Part shown: piece after piece, positions 43,721-53,363 of the stretch
How positions within the stretch are numbered: the first letter of the stretch is position 1
Layout: the number at the start of each line of letters is the position of its first letter
DNA from: Flavobacterium sp. N502540
GTDB taxonomy: Bacteria; Bacteroidota; Bacteroidia; Flavobacteriales; Flavobacteriaceae
Length of the DNA stretch: 64,000 bases
Assembly (NCBI RefSeq): GCF_025947365.1
Contig: NZ_CP110012.1
Location: 1,364,001 to 1,428,000, forward strand
Reading direction: 5' to 3'
The notes under the pieces: model-generated
What the model saw: only the letters and a program-made list of their open reading frames with translations
Told to the model about the DNA's origin: nothing
Databases searched by the model: none
Position numbers and translations under genes: made by a program

Positions 43721-44419
43721 TCAAAAAAGCCCTTTACATTTCGCCTCTTTGACCAGGTCCTCATCAAAACCGCTTCTCACTTTAAGCAGTTCTTTAAGAC
43801 CCGCTTTGCGCTTTTCGATTTCATTAACCGAAATTGGAATGTATTGTGGCATGTCTGCTAAAGAAGTTCCTTTTGATAAATGAAATAAAATTTGCTTGTC
43901 AAACTCATCAATTTCAATAGAATTATGAGCAGATTGATTGAGTATCTTTTGAACGGACTGGCTGTAATATTTATCACTTTTCATTACTTTATCAAAGGCA
44001 AAAAGCAATTCATCGAAAGTGAGATCATTTTTGATAATTAAACCATTAGGACTAATGGTTCTGATGATTGTTTTAATTTTCAATAATTCAGTATACATTG
44101 TTAACAGAATTATTTTGCATTTTGGCATTTTCTTCAAAAGTAATTTCGCCAGATCTTCTCCCGAAAAAATATTCTTTTCTTCGTATGGGGGCATGCTGAT
44201 ATCTAAAAAAGCAACATCAAATTCAGGAGTTTGAGCATCTTCGATTAAATCATACCCTGATTTACAATCGTGGGCCTGCAAAATAAAAAACTCATACTTA
44301 TTAGGATTATAACGTGTTATCGCATTCTTATATCCTTCAATAATAAATGGGTGATCGTCAATAATTAAAATATTTTTTCTAATTAATTGAGGAGCCTGGG
44401 GATTGGGGTCAATTGTCAT
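43721..44419 (-). CDS. Response regulator (receiver domain with diverged C-terminal output)
   Basis: 232 aa. The receiver is complete: IIDDHPFIIEGY near residues 19-30, phosphoacceptor in AFLDISMPP near 71, TMYTE near 107 and the LIIKND lysine near 128. The C-terminal 60 residues (FDKQILFHLSKGTSLADMPQYI, then VNEIEKRKAGLKELL) look like a LuxR/NarL helix-turn-helix but are poorly conserved. It overlaps the end of the kinase gene by 4 bp (ATGA), so the two form a cognate pair. Confidence 0.9.
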   Translation of the reverse strand: MTIDPNPQAPQLIRKNILIIDDHPFIIEGYKNAITRYNPNKYEFFILQAHDCKSGYDLIEDAQTPEFDVAFLDISMPPYEEKNIFSGEDLAKLLLKKMPKCKIILLTMYTELLKIKTIIRTISPNGLIIKNDLTFDELLFAFDKVMKSDKYYSQSVQKILNQSAHNSIEIDEFDKQILFHLSKGTSLADMPQYIPISVNEIEKRKAGLKELLKVRSGFDEDLVKEAKCKGLF

Positions 44420-46467
44420 GTATGCTGCAGGTTTATTTTTTGATCTATTGGGATTTTAACTATCATAAGAGTTCCTTCTCCTTTCGCCGATTTTAAAAAC
44501 ACAAAGCCTTTACATTCTGTCGCTCTGTATTGAATATTATGCAAACCTATGCCTTTTCTTGTTGTTTTGGTATTAAACCCGATTCCATCATCAGAAATTG
44601 ACAAAACCAAATGGTCTATTTCACTTTTAAAATCTACCGTAATTGTATTTGCCTTTCCGTGCTTATTACAATTCTGAAGCGCTTCCTGAACAATTCTGTA
44701 TAAATTAATTTTTACTGTATTTGTGACCAGTTCCCATTTGATATTAGAATCAAAAGAAGTGATTAACTCGCAATCGTAAGTGCTTCTCTGATCCTCAAAC
44801 AATTTGTTTAAGATCGCAATAAAATTATTAATTAATTCTGATTTCTCGCGGTTTAAATCATGCGAAATCTCACGAATATCTTCTTCAATATGTTTAAGCT
44901 CTGTCAGGTATTTTTTTCTTTTGGGAGCTGCTTCGGCCTCATCTACTTTATCTAAACTATCCAGACTGATCCTCACACCAAACATTCTCCCCAATACCCC
45001 GTCATGCAAATCCTGAGCTACTTTTTTCTTTTCTTTAATACGAGTCTGCTCAATATCATTTTGCTGCGATATCATCAAATTATAAATATCTTCATTAGCA
45101 ACCTGCTGCTGCTGTTTAAAAAGCAGCTCTCTGTTTTTTGCCTGTTGTGTTTTATACACATAGAAAAACAAGCCTATCAGGGTACAAATACTAAAGATGT
45201 ATATTAAGGTTTTGTTTTTCTCCTGCAGACTTGAGTTCTGATCTTTTATTTCATTGGTTTCATATTCGATCCTGGAGAATTTTTCCCCCATATTACGTTC
45301 TGCTCTCAGCATTTTATCATTCAACTTAATATATTCCTTAGAGTAAGTTGAGGCATTTTCGGGATCAACAATCGCAATTTGCTTCAATACTTCGAGGGTA
45401 TTATTGATTTTATTAGTCGATCGCGATAAAAGCAAAGCCTGCTTAGAGAACTGAATTGCTTTAAAAGTATCCTTTTTGAAAGCATAATATTCAGATAAAT
45501 GAATCTTGCTGGACACCATTGCTGATTTTAATCCAAGACTATCTCTAATTCTCAGTGATCTGAAAAAATCATCCGGAAGTCCATCTAACTCTCGTAATTT
45601 AAATTTAGAATATGCCAGATTATCCAGCAGCATTGCGTATAAAATGGTGTTTTCACTAAATAAATTTTCCTCTTTCAGGCCTTTTTCAAAAAATCTTTTG
45701 GCGTCCCGGTAATTGCGCATATTGATATAAACAAAACCAATATTATTTAATGACGCGGCTTTTAACTGAAGCTCCCTGGGAATAGATTTGTCATTGAGAT
45801 TAAACAATGCCTTATTATGAAAACTTAATGCCTTACCGTATTCTTCTTTATCATTGTATAGGATACCTAATAAATTATAACATTCATAAAACTGATCATT
45901 AGCATTTTTTACACCTTTTAAACTGCGTAGTGCTTTAAAAACGGCAATTTCGCTTTCAAAAAAGTCGCCTTCATTGTATTGTAAACCTGCTTTACTTAAA
46001 TAAGTTTTGGCTAAATTATAGTGATCGTTAGTAGCCCTATATAATTTTTCGGCATTATAAAAATTCAAAAAAGCACTGTCAGAAACCGATTTTGATACAT
46101 AATAGTCGCCTAAGTAAGTATAAGCCTTGGCAATATTGGCAGAATCCTTAGTGTCTTTTGATCTCTTCAGAATCAGTTCAGTCGTTTGAAGATAGGACTT
46201 CCAATCGCTCATATTATAATAACGATTGGCTATTTTAAACAAATTGACTTTATTAACAGAATCGTTTTTTTGTTTTATGATTATTGCAAATGCTTTCTTA
46301 TTGTACTTTTGTTTCAGATCATACGTTAAATCAACATCATTTGCCAAAGATAAAAACGTAGGAAGACTATCAATTAGAGGAGATTCTTCTTCATCTACAT
46401 GAGTTTTACCGGTGCATCCCAATAGAATAAGAGATAAAAAAAGTAATATAGATAACGTTTTTTTCAA
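44416..46467 (-). CDS. TPR sensor histidine kinase (HisKA_3 type), lipoprotein
   Basis: 683 aa. A signal with lipobox LLGC (Cys18) suggests membrane anchoring. Tetratricopeptide-like helical repeats fill about 60-390, then a coiled coil, one transmembrane helix (about 419-437), and the kinase core: HisKA_3 with QDLHDG near residue 495, HATPase with QEALQNCNKHG near 602, and SDDGIGFN and GIGLHNI. It begins with TTG (no ATG is available), 21 bp after a TATTTTTG -7 box (46488-46495, minus). The signal sensed by the periplasmic TPR part is unknown. Confidence 0.93.
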   Translation of the reverse strand: MKKTLSILLFLSLILLGCTGKTHVDEEESPLIDSLPTFLSLANDVDLTYDLKQKYNKKAFAIIIKQKNDSVNKVNLFKIANRYYNMSDWKSYLQTTELILKRSKDTKDSANIAKAYTYLGDYYVSKSVSDSAFLNFYNAEKLYRATNDHYNLAKTYLSKAGLQYNEGDFFESEIAVFKALRSLKGVKNANDQFYECYNLLGILYNDKEEYGKALSFHNKALFNLNDKSIPRELQLKAASLNNIGFVYINMRNYRDAKRFFEKGLKEENLFSENTILYAMLLDNLAYSKFKLRELDGLPDDFFRSLRIRDSLGLKSAMVSSKIHLSEYYAFKKDTFKAIQFSKQALLLSRSTNKINNTLEVLKQIAIVDPENASTYSKEYIKLNDKMLRAERNMGEKFSRIEYETNEIKDQNSSLQEKNKTLIYIFSICTLIGLFFYVYKTQQAKNRELLFKQQQQVANEDIYNLMISQQNDIEQTRIKEKKKVAQDLHDGVLGRMFGVRISLDSLDKVDEAEAAPKRKKYLTELKHIEEDIREISHDLNREKSELINNFIAILNKLFEDQRSTYDCELITSFDSNIKWELVTNTVKINLYRIVQEALQNCNKHGKANTITVDFKSEIDHLVLSISDDGIGFNTKTTRKGIGLHNIQYRATECKGFVFLKSAKGEGTLMIVKIPIDQKINLQHT

Positions 46468-46515
46468 TGTCTGTTTTTGAATTTTACCAAAAATACTAAA
46501 ACTAAAGACATAAAA

Positions 46516-46545
46516 AAAGGCTGTCAGAATTTGACAGCCTTTCTA
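46516..46545. terminator. Bidirectional terminator
   Basis: AAAGGCTGTCA (46516-46526) pairs with TGACAGCCTTT (46532-46542) around 5 nt. It probably terminates the small secreted protein gene (minus) upstream of the kinase promoter. Confidence 0.82.
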
Positions 46546-46562
46546 TTTTATTATGAGTAAAT

Positions 46563-46811
46563 TTAATCCATTTTCTTAACAACACTTATAGCTTGTCTGT
46601 CCTGACGAAATCCTTCAGATTGATTAGAACTAAAAAATTGATTCGCAACATCCTGTTTTCTTCTTCCACGACTACCTGTATACTGGTCATCAATACCAGT
46701 AGCAGAGAATTTTGCAATTGAATCTGATGGAGAAACTTTTTGTGGGGTTGCAAATGAAGTTGCTATTATTACTGTAGAAAATAATGCGATAGTTAAAGCT
46801 GTCTTTTTCAT
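46563..46811 (-). CDS. Small secreted hypothetical protein
   Basis: 82 aa with a signal peptide (hydrophobic ALTIALFSTVIIATSFA, cleavage near ATPQ). The mature part is short and polar, with an Arg-Lys patch (GSRGRRKQDV) and a basic end SVVKKMD. No family recognised. It has its own terminator and lies between the kinase and the LytTR gene; co-regulation is possible but unproven. Confidence 0.65.
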   Translation of the reverse strand: MKKTALTIALFSTVIIATSFATPQKVSPSDSIAKFSATGIDDQYTGSRGRRKQDVANQFFSSNQSEGFRQDRQAISVVKKMD

Positions 46812-46984
46812 GATCTAGGGGTATTAAATGTTTGTTTGTTTTTAGTTTTAAATCATCACTATGCGCGAATCATGGTGTAAAACTAAGGACACATTTAAAA
46901 AAAATAATATGAAAAAAAAGGTTTATGGTAGATCGTACCCAATTGATAGTCAATGAAGGGCAAATCAATGTGGTTGTTTAAATT

Positions 46985-47794
46985 TTACACTTCTAAATAA
47001 TTTCCTATAGCGAAATCAGCGATAATTAAGTCAACATTTGATTTATATGTTTTTGAAAAGGGAATTTTTTTAGAGGAATTCCTGATATAACAAGTCGAGT
47101 TCCCGCTATGAATTCGTGCAATATAATTTTGATTGATGATGTAACTGTTATGAATTCTAATGAAAGGATGCGACAATACACCTTCAAAATGCTTTAAGGT
47201 CTTAAAAGCGGTTATCATTTCGCCTGAATTCAAATAAATATCGGTCGAATTATTATCTGCCTGAAAATAACTGATATCATCAGAATTGATGTAGCGATAA
47301 TCTCCATAGGATTTCACACATAATACAAGGGGCTGCTCAGCACTTTTTGTTGGTTCAGCAAACAATTCACTCAATGGCGTACTGTCTTCCTCAACGGTAT
47401 CAAAATCATCTGTCGGAAATGCTTTTTCGAGTTTCAGCATAGTCTTCATCAAGTCGATCCGTAGAACAGGTTTTAAGATATAATCAAAAACACCATACTG
47501 AATAGCATCAAAAGCAAGCTCTTTTTTTGTTGTTGTGATTATGATTTTAGGAATAAGCGACAAGAACCGATAAAGTTCGTTGATAAAAGCAAGTGACAAA
47601 TTACTGGATCTGTCTTTCGGATCTATTTCTAACAAAATGAGGTGTGGTCGATGCTCTAAAACCAAATTCAATCCCGATTGATAATTCGCAGCCGATCCCG
47701 CAAAAGTAAGTTCTGAAAAACCTTCTGCAACTGTTCTGGTTTTCAAAATACTTTCCACATCATCGTCAATAATAATATACGAATACTTTTTCAA
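46985..47794 (-). CDS. LytTR-type regulator with degenerate receiver domain
   Basis: About 269 aa. The receiver-like N-terminus starts KKYSYIIIDDDVESIL and keeps the acidic pair, the TTTKK switch region and the KP of DYILKPVLR. At the phosphoacceptor position LILLEIDP has Glu where Asp is expected. The C-terminal half is a LytTR DNA-binding domain (YINSDDISYFQADNNSTDIYL, HPFIRIHNSYIINQNYIARIH). No kinase is adjacent. There is no ATG; TTG at 47794 fits the usual MKKYS-like start, and an upstream TTG at 47830 would add 12 residues. Confidence 0.85.
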   Translation of the reverse strand: MKKYSYIIIDDDVESILKTRTVAEGFSELTFAGSAANYQSGLNLVLEHRPHLILLEIDPKDRSSNLSLAFINELYRFLSLIPKIIITTTKKELAFDAIQYGVFDYILKPVLRIDLMKTMLKLEKAFPTDDFDTVEEDSTPLSELFAEPTKSAEQPLVLCVKSYGDYRYINSDDISYFQADNNSTDIYLNSGEMITAFKTLKHFEGVLSHPFIRIHNSYIINQNYIARIHSGNSTCYIRNSSKKIPFSKTYKSNVDLIIADFAIGNYLEV

Positions 47795-48005
47795 TCTTAT
47801 TTTTATTGATTTTTCATGAACCCCCGACAAACTTTTATTTCATCGATACTTTTGAAAGGCTCCTGTTTCGCCATTTATTCGCAATTAAAAATACAAATTT
47901 CAATTATTCTGCTATTTCATTGTTAATATATTACAAACAAATGTTAACACAAAAGGATGAAATGCAAAAATAATCGCCAAAATACACTATTTAGCATTAA
48001 AAAAA

Positions 48006-48034
48006 CCCAAACTCCTTAAAGGAATTTGGGCTTT
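48006..48034 (-). terminator. Terminator of glyS
   Basis: CCCAAACTCC (48006-48015) and GGAATTTGGG (48021-48030) pair with one wobble; on the minus strand an A-rich or T-rich run flanks it. The 160 bp beyond to the LytTR gene hold nothing I can assign. Confidence 0.8.
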
Positions 48035-48056
48035 TATATAAGAATGTCATAAAATA

Positions 48057-49598
48057 TTACATTTTCATCAACCAGTTTTTCATTGAAACCTCGTTCTCGA
48101 TAATGTCTTTTAATTCAGAGATCTTAACACGATCTTGTTTCATTGTATCTCTGTGACGAATAGTTACGGTTTCATCTTCGATCGTTTGATGATCTACGGT
48201 AATACAAAATGGTGTTCCAAGTGCATCCTGTCTTCTGTATCGGCGACCTACTGCATCTTTTTCATCATATGCTACATTGAAATCCCATTTTAAATCTTCG
48301 ATGATTTTTTTCGAAATTTCAGGTAGTCCGTCTTTTTTAACCAAAGGCAATACTGCAGCTTTTGTTGGAGCTAAAACAGCCGGCAATTTCAACACGGTTC
48401 TTGTTGATCCGTCTTCTAAAACTTCTTCTTGTAATGAAGTTGCAAAAACAGCCAGGAACATACGATCTAAACCTACAGAAGTTTCAACTACATATGGCAC
48501 ATAGTTTTCATTCAACTCAGGGTCAAAGTATTGTAATTTTCTACCCGAATATTCTTCGTGTGCTTTTAAATCAAAATCTGTACGAGAGTGAATCCCCTCT
48601 AATTCTTTAAATCCGAATGGGAAGTTGAACTCGATATCTGCAGCAGCATTTGCATAGTGTGCTAACTTTTCATGGTCATGAAAACGATAGTTTTGCTCTC
48701 CTAAGCCTAAAGACAGGTGCCAATTTAAACGAGTAGTTTTCCAGTGTTCGTACCATTTCATTTCTTCACCCGGACGCACAAAAAACTGCATTTCCATTTG
48801 TTCAAATTCACGCATACGGAAAATAAACTGTCTTGCAACAATTTCATTTCTGAAGGCTTTACCGGTTTGAGCAATTCCGAAAGGAACTTTCATACGACCC
48901 GATTTTTGTACATTAAGGAAATTCACAAAAATACCCTGAGCCGTTTCGGGACGTAAATATAAATCCATTGCAGACTCTGCAGAAGCTCCTAACTTCGTTC
49001 CGAACATTAAATTGAACTGTTTTACATCCGTCCAGTTTCTGGAACCAGTTTCAGGATCAGCAATTTCTAATTCTTCGATTAGAGCTTTTACGTCTTCTAA
49101 ATCTCCATTTCCTAAAGAACGTCCTAAACGCTCTCTAATTTCTTTTTCTTTAGCCAGATATTCAATTACACGGGCATTTGTCGTAACAAATTCCTGCTCA
49201 TTAAAAGCATCTCCAAAACGAGCACTCGCTTTTTCAATTTCTTTTTTAGCTTTCAGATTAAGTTTTTCAGCATAATCTTCTACCAAAACATCGGCTCTGT
49301 ATCTTTTCTTTGAATCTTTATTATCAATTAATGGGTCATTAAATGCATCAACGTGGCCCGAAGCTTTCCAGGTTGTTGGATGCATTAATATTGCAGCATC
49401 TAAGCCGACAATATTTTCATTCATCTGAACCATTGATTTCCACCAATATTCACGAATATTCTTTTTTAACTCGACGCCATTTTGTGCATAATCATACACT
49501 GCACTTAATCCATCGTATACTTCGCTTGACGGAAAAATAAATCCGTACTCTTTTGCGTGCGAAACCACATTCTTAAATAAATCTTCTTGTTTTGCCAT
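48057..49598 (-). CDS. glyS: Glycine--tRNA ligase (homodimeric class II)
   Basis: 513 aa single-chain alpha2-type enzyme, as in Bacteroidota (not the alpha2beta2 form). Motifs: FIFPSSEVYDGLSAVYDYAQNG at the start, the RPETAQGIFVNF active-site stretch near residue 217, QTGKAFRNEI near 243, MREFEQMEMQFFV near 260, and the C-terminal anticodon domain. A TATTTTTG -7 box is at 49606-49613 (minus). Confidence 0.97.
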   Translation of the reverse strand: MAKQEDLFKNVVSHAKEYGFIFPSSEVYDGLSAVYDYAQNGVELKKNIREYWWKSMVQMNENIVGLDAAILMHPTTWKASGHVDAFNDPLIDNKDSKKRYRADVLVEDYAEKLNLKAKKEIEKASARFGDAFNEQEFVTTNARVIEYLAKEKEIRERLGRSLGNGDLEDVKALIEELEIADPETGSRNWTDVKQFNLMFGTKLGASAESAMDLYLRPETAQGIFVNFLNVQKSGRMKVPFGIAQTGKAFRNEIVARQFIFRMREFEQMEMQFFVRPGEEMKWYEHWKTTRLNWHLSLGLGEQNYRFHDHEKLAHYANAAADIEFNFPFGFKELEGIHSRTDFDLKAHEEYSGRKLQYFDPELNENYVPYVVETSVGLDRMFLAVFATSLQEEVLEDGSTRTVLKLPAVLAPTKAAVLPLVKKDGLPEISKKIIEDLKWDFNVAYDEKDAVGRRYRRQDALGTPFCITVDHQTIEDETVTIRHRDTMKQDRVKISELKDIIENEVSMKNWLMKM

Positions 49599-49696
49599 AG
49601 TGATGCAAAAATATAAAAAGTACTTTTAAAAAAAAGAAAAATAATAAAGTTTGAAGCAATGATTTGGTTATTTTTGTAACTAAATTCTTTCTATTT

Positions 49697-50380
49697 GTGT
49701 TTAATTACCTCATCAACCTCTTTTTCCCTAAAGTTTGTGTCGGATGTCACACCCTTTTACTTAGTGGTGAAACTATTCTGTGTACTCGTTGTCGCCACGA
49801 ATTACCTCTTACTCAATATCATTTGAATCCAAAAAACGAGGCTGTGAAGAAATTTTATGGAAGAATCGACATCCAGCATGCATCGGCATTTTTGTATTTC
49901 AACAAAAAAGGTATTGTTCAGGAACTCATTCATAATCTTAAATACAAAGGTCATGAAGAAATCGGAACTTTTCTGGGTAATTGGTATGCCGAAGATTTAA
50001 AAGAATTAAGTTTAAAAATTCCTTTTGATACAATCATTCCGGTACCCCTGCATCCCAAAAAACTAAAAAAAAGAGGTTACAATCAGGTTACTACATTTGG
50101 AATCACTTTATCTAAAAACCTGGAAATTTCTTTTGATCCAGGCATTTTGTACCGAAAAAAATATTCAAAAACCCAATCAAAAAAAAATCTTTTAGGAAGA
50201 TCTGAGAGTATCGAAAACATCTTTGACGTCAAATTTTCGGATGAAAATCACAACAAACATTTTTTAGTCGTTGACGATGTATTGACTACGGGTGCTACAC
50301 TTGAGGCTTGTTCCAGAGCTTTACAAAAAATTCCCGGTGCCAAAATCAGCATTGTCTGTATGGCAATGGCAAATTCATAA
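49697..50380 (+). CDS. ComF family protein (phosphoribosyltransferase-like)
   Basis: 227 aa from GTG 49697. An N-terminal zinc-finger-like section with CVGC and CTRC is followed by a phosphoribosyltransferase domain with the PRPP loop VVDDVLTTGATLEAC near residue 203 and PLHPKKLKKRGYNQ. Members take part in DNA uptake for transformation. A TATTTTTG -7 box at 49669-49676 would place the transcript start near 49683, so the longer TTG start at 49664 is excluded and the GTG start gives a 14-nt leader. Confidence 0.88.
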   Translation: MFNYLINLFFPKVCVGCHTLLLSGETILCTRCRHELPLTQYHLNPKNEAVKKFYGRIDIQHASAFLYFNKKGIVQELIHNLKYKGHEEIGTFLGNWYAEDLKELSLKIPFDTIIPVPLHPKKLKKRGYNQVTTFGITLSKNLEISFDPGILYRKKYSKTQSKKNLLGRSESIENIFDVKFSDENHNKHFLVVDDVLTTGATLEACSRALQKIPGAKISIVCMAMANS

Positions 50381-50402
50381 GATAAAATTCCAATCCAAAA
50401 AA

Positions 50403-50446
50403 AAAATCCAAATTCCAACAACAACAGTTATCGAAATTTGGATTTT
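50403..50446. terminator. Bidirectional terminator
   Basis: AAAATCCAAATT (50403-50414) pairs perfectly with AATTTGGATTTT (50435-50446), between convergent comF and the secreted protease gene. Confidence 0.8.
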
Positions 50447-50467
50447 ATTTTAAAATTTATCTTTTCT

Positions 50468-53164
50468 CTAGTATATAACAATTTTCTTAACCGTTCTGCG
50501 CTCTCCTTCTATTACAGTCACCAGATACATCCCTGCCGTAGCTCCTGCTAATTGAATATTTTGATTAAAATAAGGCGTTTTATCAAAAGAGTTAAAATAC
50601 ACTTGCCTGCCAAGAATATCATGTACATAAACCTGTACTCTGTTGATGGAATCACTGGTAAACTGAATGGTAAAATTTCCTCTGTTCGGATTCGGGTATA
50701 AAGTAAACGCCACATTTTCAATATCAATCTCTCCTAAAACAAACGTTTTATTGCAAATATTCAATGACGCTGAATTTATAGTTCCAAAATTACCCGAAAC
50801 TGCATCGCGAACTCTAAAACTCCAGGTGCCTTTAGGATCCTGACCGTTAAACACACTCAATAAATCAATCGGAACAACAATCTGACTTGTAGTTTTGGAA
50901 CAATCTAAAGCAACTCCGGCATCGTCAAACTGAAGAGCCAAAGTAGAATTTATTCCGCCACAGCTGTTACGATCGTATAAATTAACCACTGTACCCTGCG
51001 GATTTACTATTTGCAATTCGAAATCTGAAAGCTTATCATGTGTTACATTAACCAAAACATTTACATCGGAAATTGTCCCGGTTGATGTCGGAATATTTAC
51101 TGTTTTAGAAGTAAAAGAATTTCCGGGAGGAATAGCAAAAGCATTCCCGAAACTATAAGAATCACAAGTTGTCGTTGAAGTATACCCCACTGCAAACGAC
51201 TTACTGTTTAAGGCATAATAAATATTTGCTGTTGGTTCAATCTTAAGTCTGCAATTTGTTGAAGCAGTTACACTGGTTGGAATCTGAACGGTTTGCGAGC
51301 CATCATTCGGTGTGTTTGAGGCTAAAATTATTGGAAATGTCAAACCTCCATCCGTCGATAATTTGATATTTACTGATGCGGACCCCTGTAGTGTATTGGT
51401 ATTATTCACTGCCCATGTTATCGTCTGGTTTGAACCTATTGGCCAGCTAACGTCATCTGTATTTTGTGAAGTAACCGTAAATGGCCCCACATTAGTTACA
51501 ACCGTTGCAATCATTGTATCAGTATTCGTCTGTGCGACACCTGATGCACCATTATCTCTTGCAGTCAGAGTAAAATGCAATGTTCTTGCAACAGAAGAAA
51601 CTGACTCCCAGGTTGTGGTCAACTTGTTCAAAAGTACAGTGTTCAAGTCGGGCATATAACGAAAAAGTGAACTTCCCGGACGTACAGACCTAAATAAAGG
51701 CCCATTGGGTTTTTCAGGATAGGCTGTACTATTACTGTTTGCAGTTGACGATCCTGACGCACTATCAAATTGCTCCCAGGTATAGGTAACACCAGCAACA
51801 GCCGAACCGTTACCACTTAAAATAAACGGTGTACTAATAGGAATTGTATAATCCGCACCAGCATCAACTACCGGAGGATTATTTGCTATGGCAGTACTAA
51901 CGGGACAATTCTTTCCGGACAATGTATTCTGGATTTGCAGAATACTGGCGTAAGCAAAATAATCGTCTGAATGATTCTGAACATCATACCCCTTAGACAC
52001 TCCTGCATACCCCATTATAGTTGATCCGCTTCCCGGCTCAACATTTAAACCTGTTCTTTCTGATGCATCGTAAGAAAAAGTATGATATCCTCCAAACTGA
52101 TGTCCCATCTCATGAGCAACAAAATCAATATCAAAGTTATCTCCTTCCGGTTTCTGGTCTGCCGGTGATGTGTAGGCACTTCCCTTCCCCATTGCATCTG
52201 ACGGTGTCGGACTATCGCAAACACAACCAATACAGCCTGCATTCCCTCCTCCTCCGGACGCTCCAAACAGATGTCCGATATCATAATTAGCCTCACCTAT
52301 CACACTTGTTAAAGTACTTTGAACTTCTTTGCTCCAATAATCATTGCCGTCTGAAGGATCTGCGGAGGTTCCTCTGTCTGGATTAGAATAAGGATCTGTT
52401 AGTCCATTTGTATAAATTACAGCGTCATTATTGGCAATTAAAACCACTCTTACGGCAAGGTCTTTATTAAAAACACCATTTACTCTCGCCAAAGTTGCAT
52501 TCATCCCTGCCAATGCGCCTGCTTTTGTACCTCCAAAATAAGTCGTGTATTCACCTGTACAGGACAATGCCAGTCGAAAGGTTTTGAAAGCTTTATTGTT
52601 TGCTGCCGATTTTGAACTATTTGGTGAAGTACTTGTATTTGCCGGAACCTCTGCTGTTTTACAACTCAAGCGAGATTTTGAAACCGCATCGTTTTTGGTA
52701 AACAAAACATAGGACGATTTGTCTTCCTGATTTTGCTCGATATATTCTGATGGTTTATCTGTACGAAGTACCATAGTCTGAACCCCAATTGGCGCTACAC
52801 TAAAATAAATCTTCGCCGTCTTGTCGTCTAAACCGCGTCCTTCATAAGCTCTGATTTCCGGATATTTTGCCTGTAACTCAGGCTCAAAATTAGAAGATTC
52901 CCAAACTGAAAAACGTTCCAGTGCACCTCCGGCATTGGGAAATGTAATTTCTGTCGAGGTGTTTTTTGCCGTTTTAGCAGTAGTGACACTAAGTTTAGCC
53001 TTCAGAAAATCTGAATTAAGCTTATAATACAATCGTCCTGATTGAGACGTAATTCCTCTTTTGCTTAGCGAAACAGCATCAACTTTTTGCCACAAACCAT
53101 CATTTTGGGCGTATACACCAGCACAGCAAAAAATTAAAAATAAAAAAAGTAGGTTTTTTTTCAT
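50468..53164 (-). CDS. Secreted reprolysin-type zinc metalloprotease with P-domain and T9SS sorting domain
   Basis: 898 aa. Signal peptide (cleavage after VYAQ), propeptide-like N-terminus (to about 190), then a metzincin domain with the zinc motif HEMGHQFGGYH and Met-turn STIMGYAG. A proprotein-convertase P-domain follows (about 665-800, SDVNVLVNVTHDKLSDFELQIVNP region), and the chain ends in a type A T9SS sorting domain (FTLYPNPNRGNFTIQF, ending KKIVIY). It should be exported through Sec, then by T9SS to the surface or medium. It is the best-defined secreted enzyme here. Confidence 0.92.
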   Translation of the reverse strand: MKKNLLFLFLIFCCAGVYAQNDGLWQKVDAVSLSKRGITSQSGRLYYKLNSDFLKAKLSVTTAKTAKNTSTEITFPNAGGALERFSVWESSNFEPELQAKYPEIRAYEGRGLDDKTAKIYFSVAPIGVQTMVLRTDKPSEYIEQNQEDKSSYVLFTKNDAVSKSRLSCKTAEVPANTSTSPNSSKSAANNKAFKTFRLALSCTGEYTTYFGGTKAGALAGMNATLARVNGVFNKDLAVRVVLIANNDAVIYTNGLTDPYSNPDRGTSADPSDGNDYWSKEVQSTLTSVIGEANYDIGHLFGASGGGGNAGCIGCVCDSPTPSDAMGKGSAYTSPADQKPEGDNFDIDFVAHEMGHQFGGYHTFSYDASERTGLNVEPGSGSTIMGYAGVSKGYDVQNHSDDYFAYASILQIQNTLSGKNCPVSTAIANNPPVVDAGADYTIPISTPFILSGNGSAVAGVTYTWEQFDSASGSSTANSNSTAYPEKPNGPLFRSVRPGSSLFRYMPDLNTVLLNKLTTTWESVSSVARTLHFTLTARDNGASGVAQTNTDTMIATVVTNVGPFTVTSQNTDDVSWPIGSNQTITWAVNNTNTLQGSASVNIKLSTDGGLTFPIILASNTPNDGSQTVQIPTSVTASTNCRLKIEPTANIYYALNSKSFAVGYTSTTTCDSYSFGNAFAIPPGNSFTSKTVNIPTSTGTISDVNVLVNVTHDKLSDFELQIVNPQGTVVNLYDRNSCGGINSTLALQFDDAGVALDCSKTTSQIVVPIDLLSVFNGQDPKGTWSFRVRDAVSGNFGTINSASLNICNKTFVLGEIDIENVAFTLYPNPNRGNFTIQFTSDSINRVQVYVHDILGRQVYFNSFDKTPYFNQNIQLAGATAGMYLVTVIEGERRTVKKIVIY

Positions 53165-53363
53165 ATTTCAAATATAAAAGTATATCAAAATTACGCGAAT
53201 TAAATCAAAATCTTCCACTTATTAGAGACAATTATACAGTTTTAAATTATAGACTGCTCCATTTTTCACAAAAACTAACAGTTTGAGCGTAAAAATTCAA
53301 TTACCCTTAGCATTAAATTTAAAATAGAAAAGTATAAATTTGCACCATCTTAAATTATTTGTT

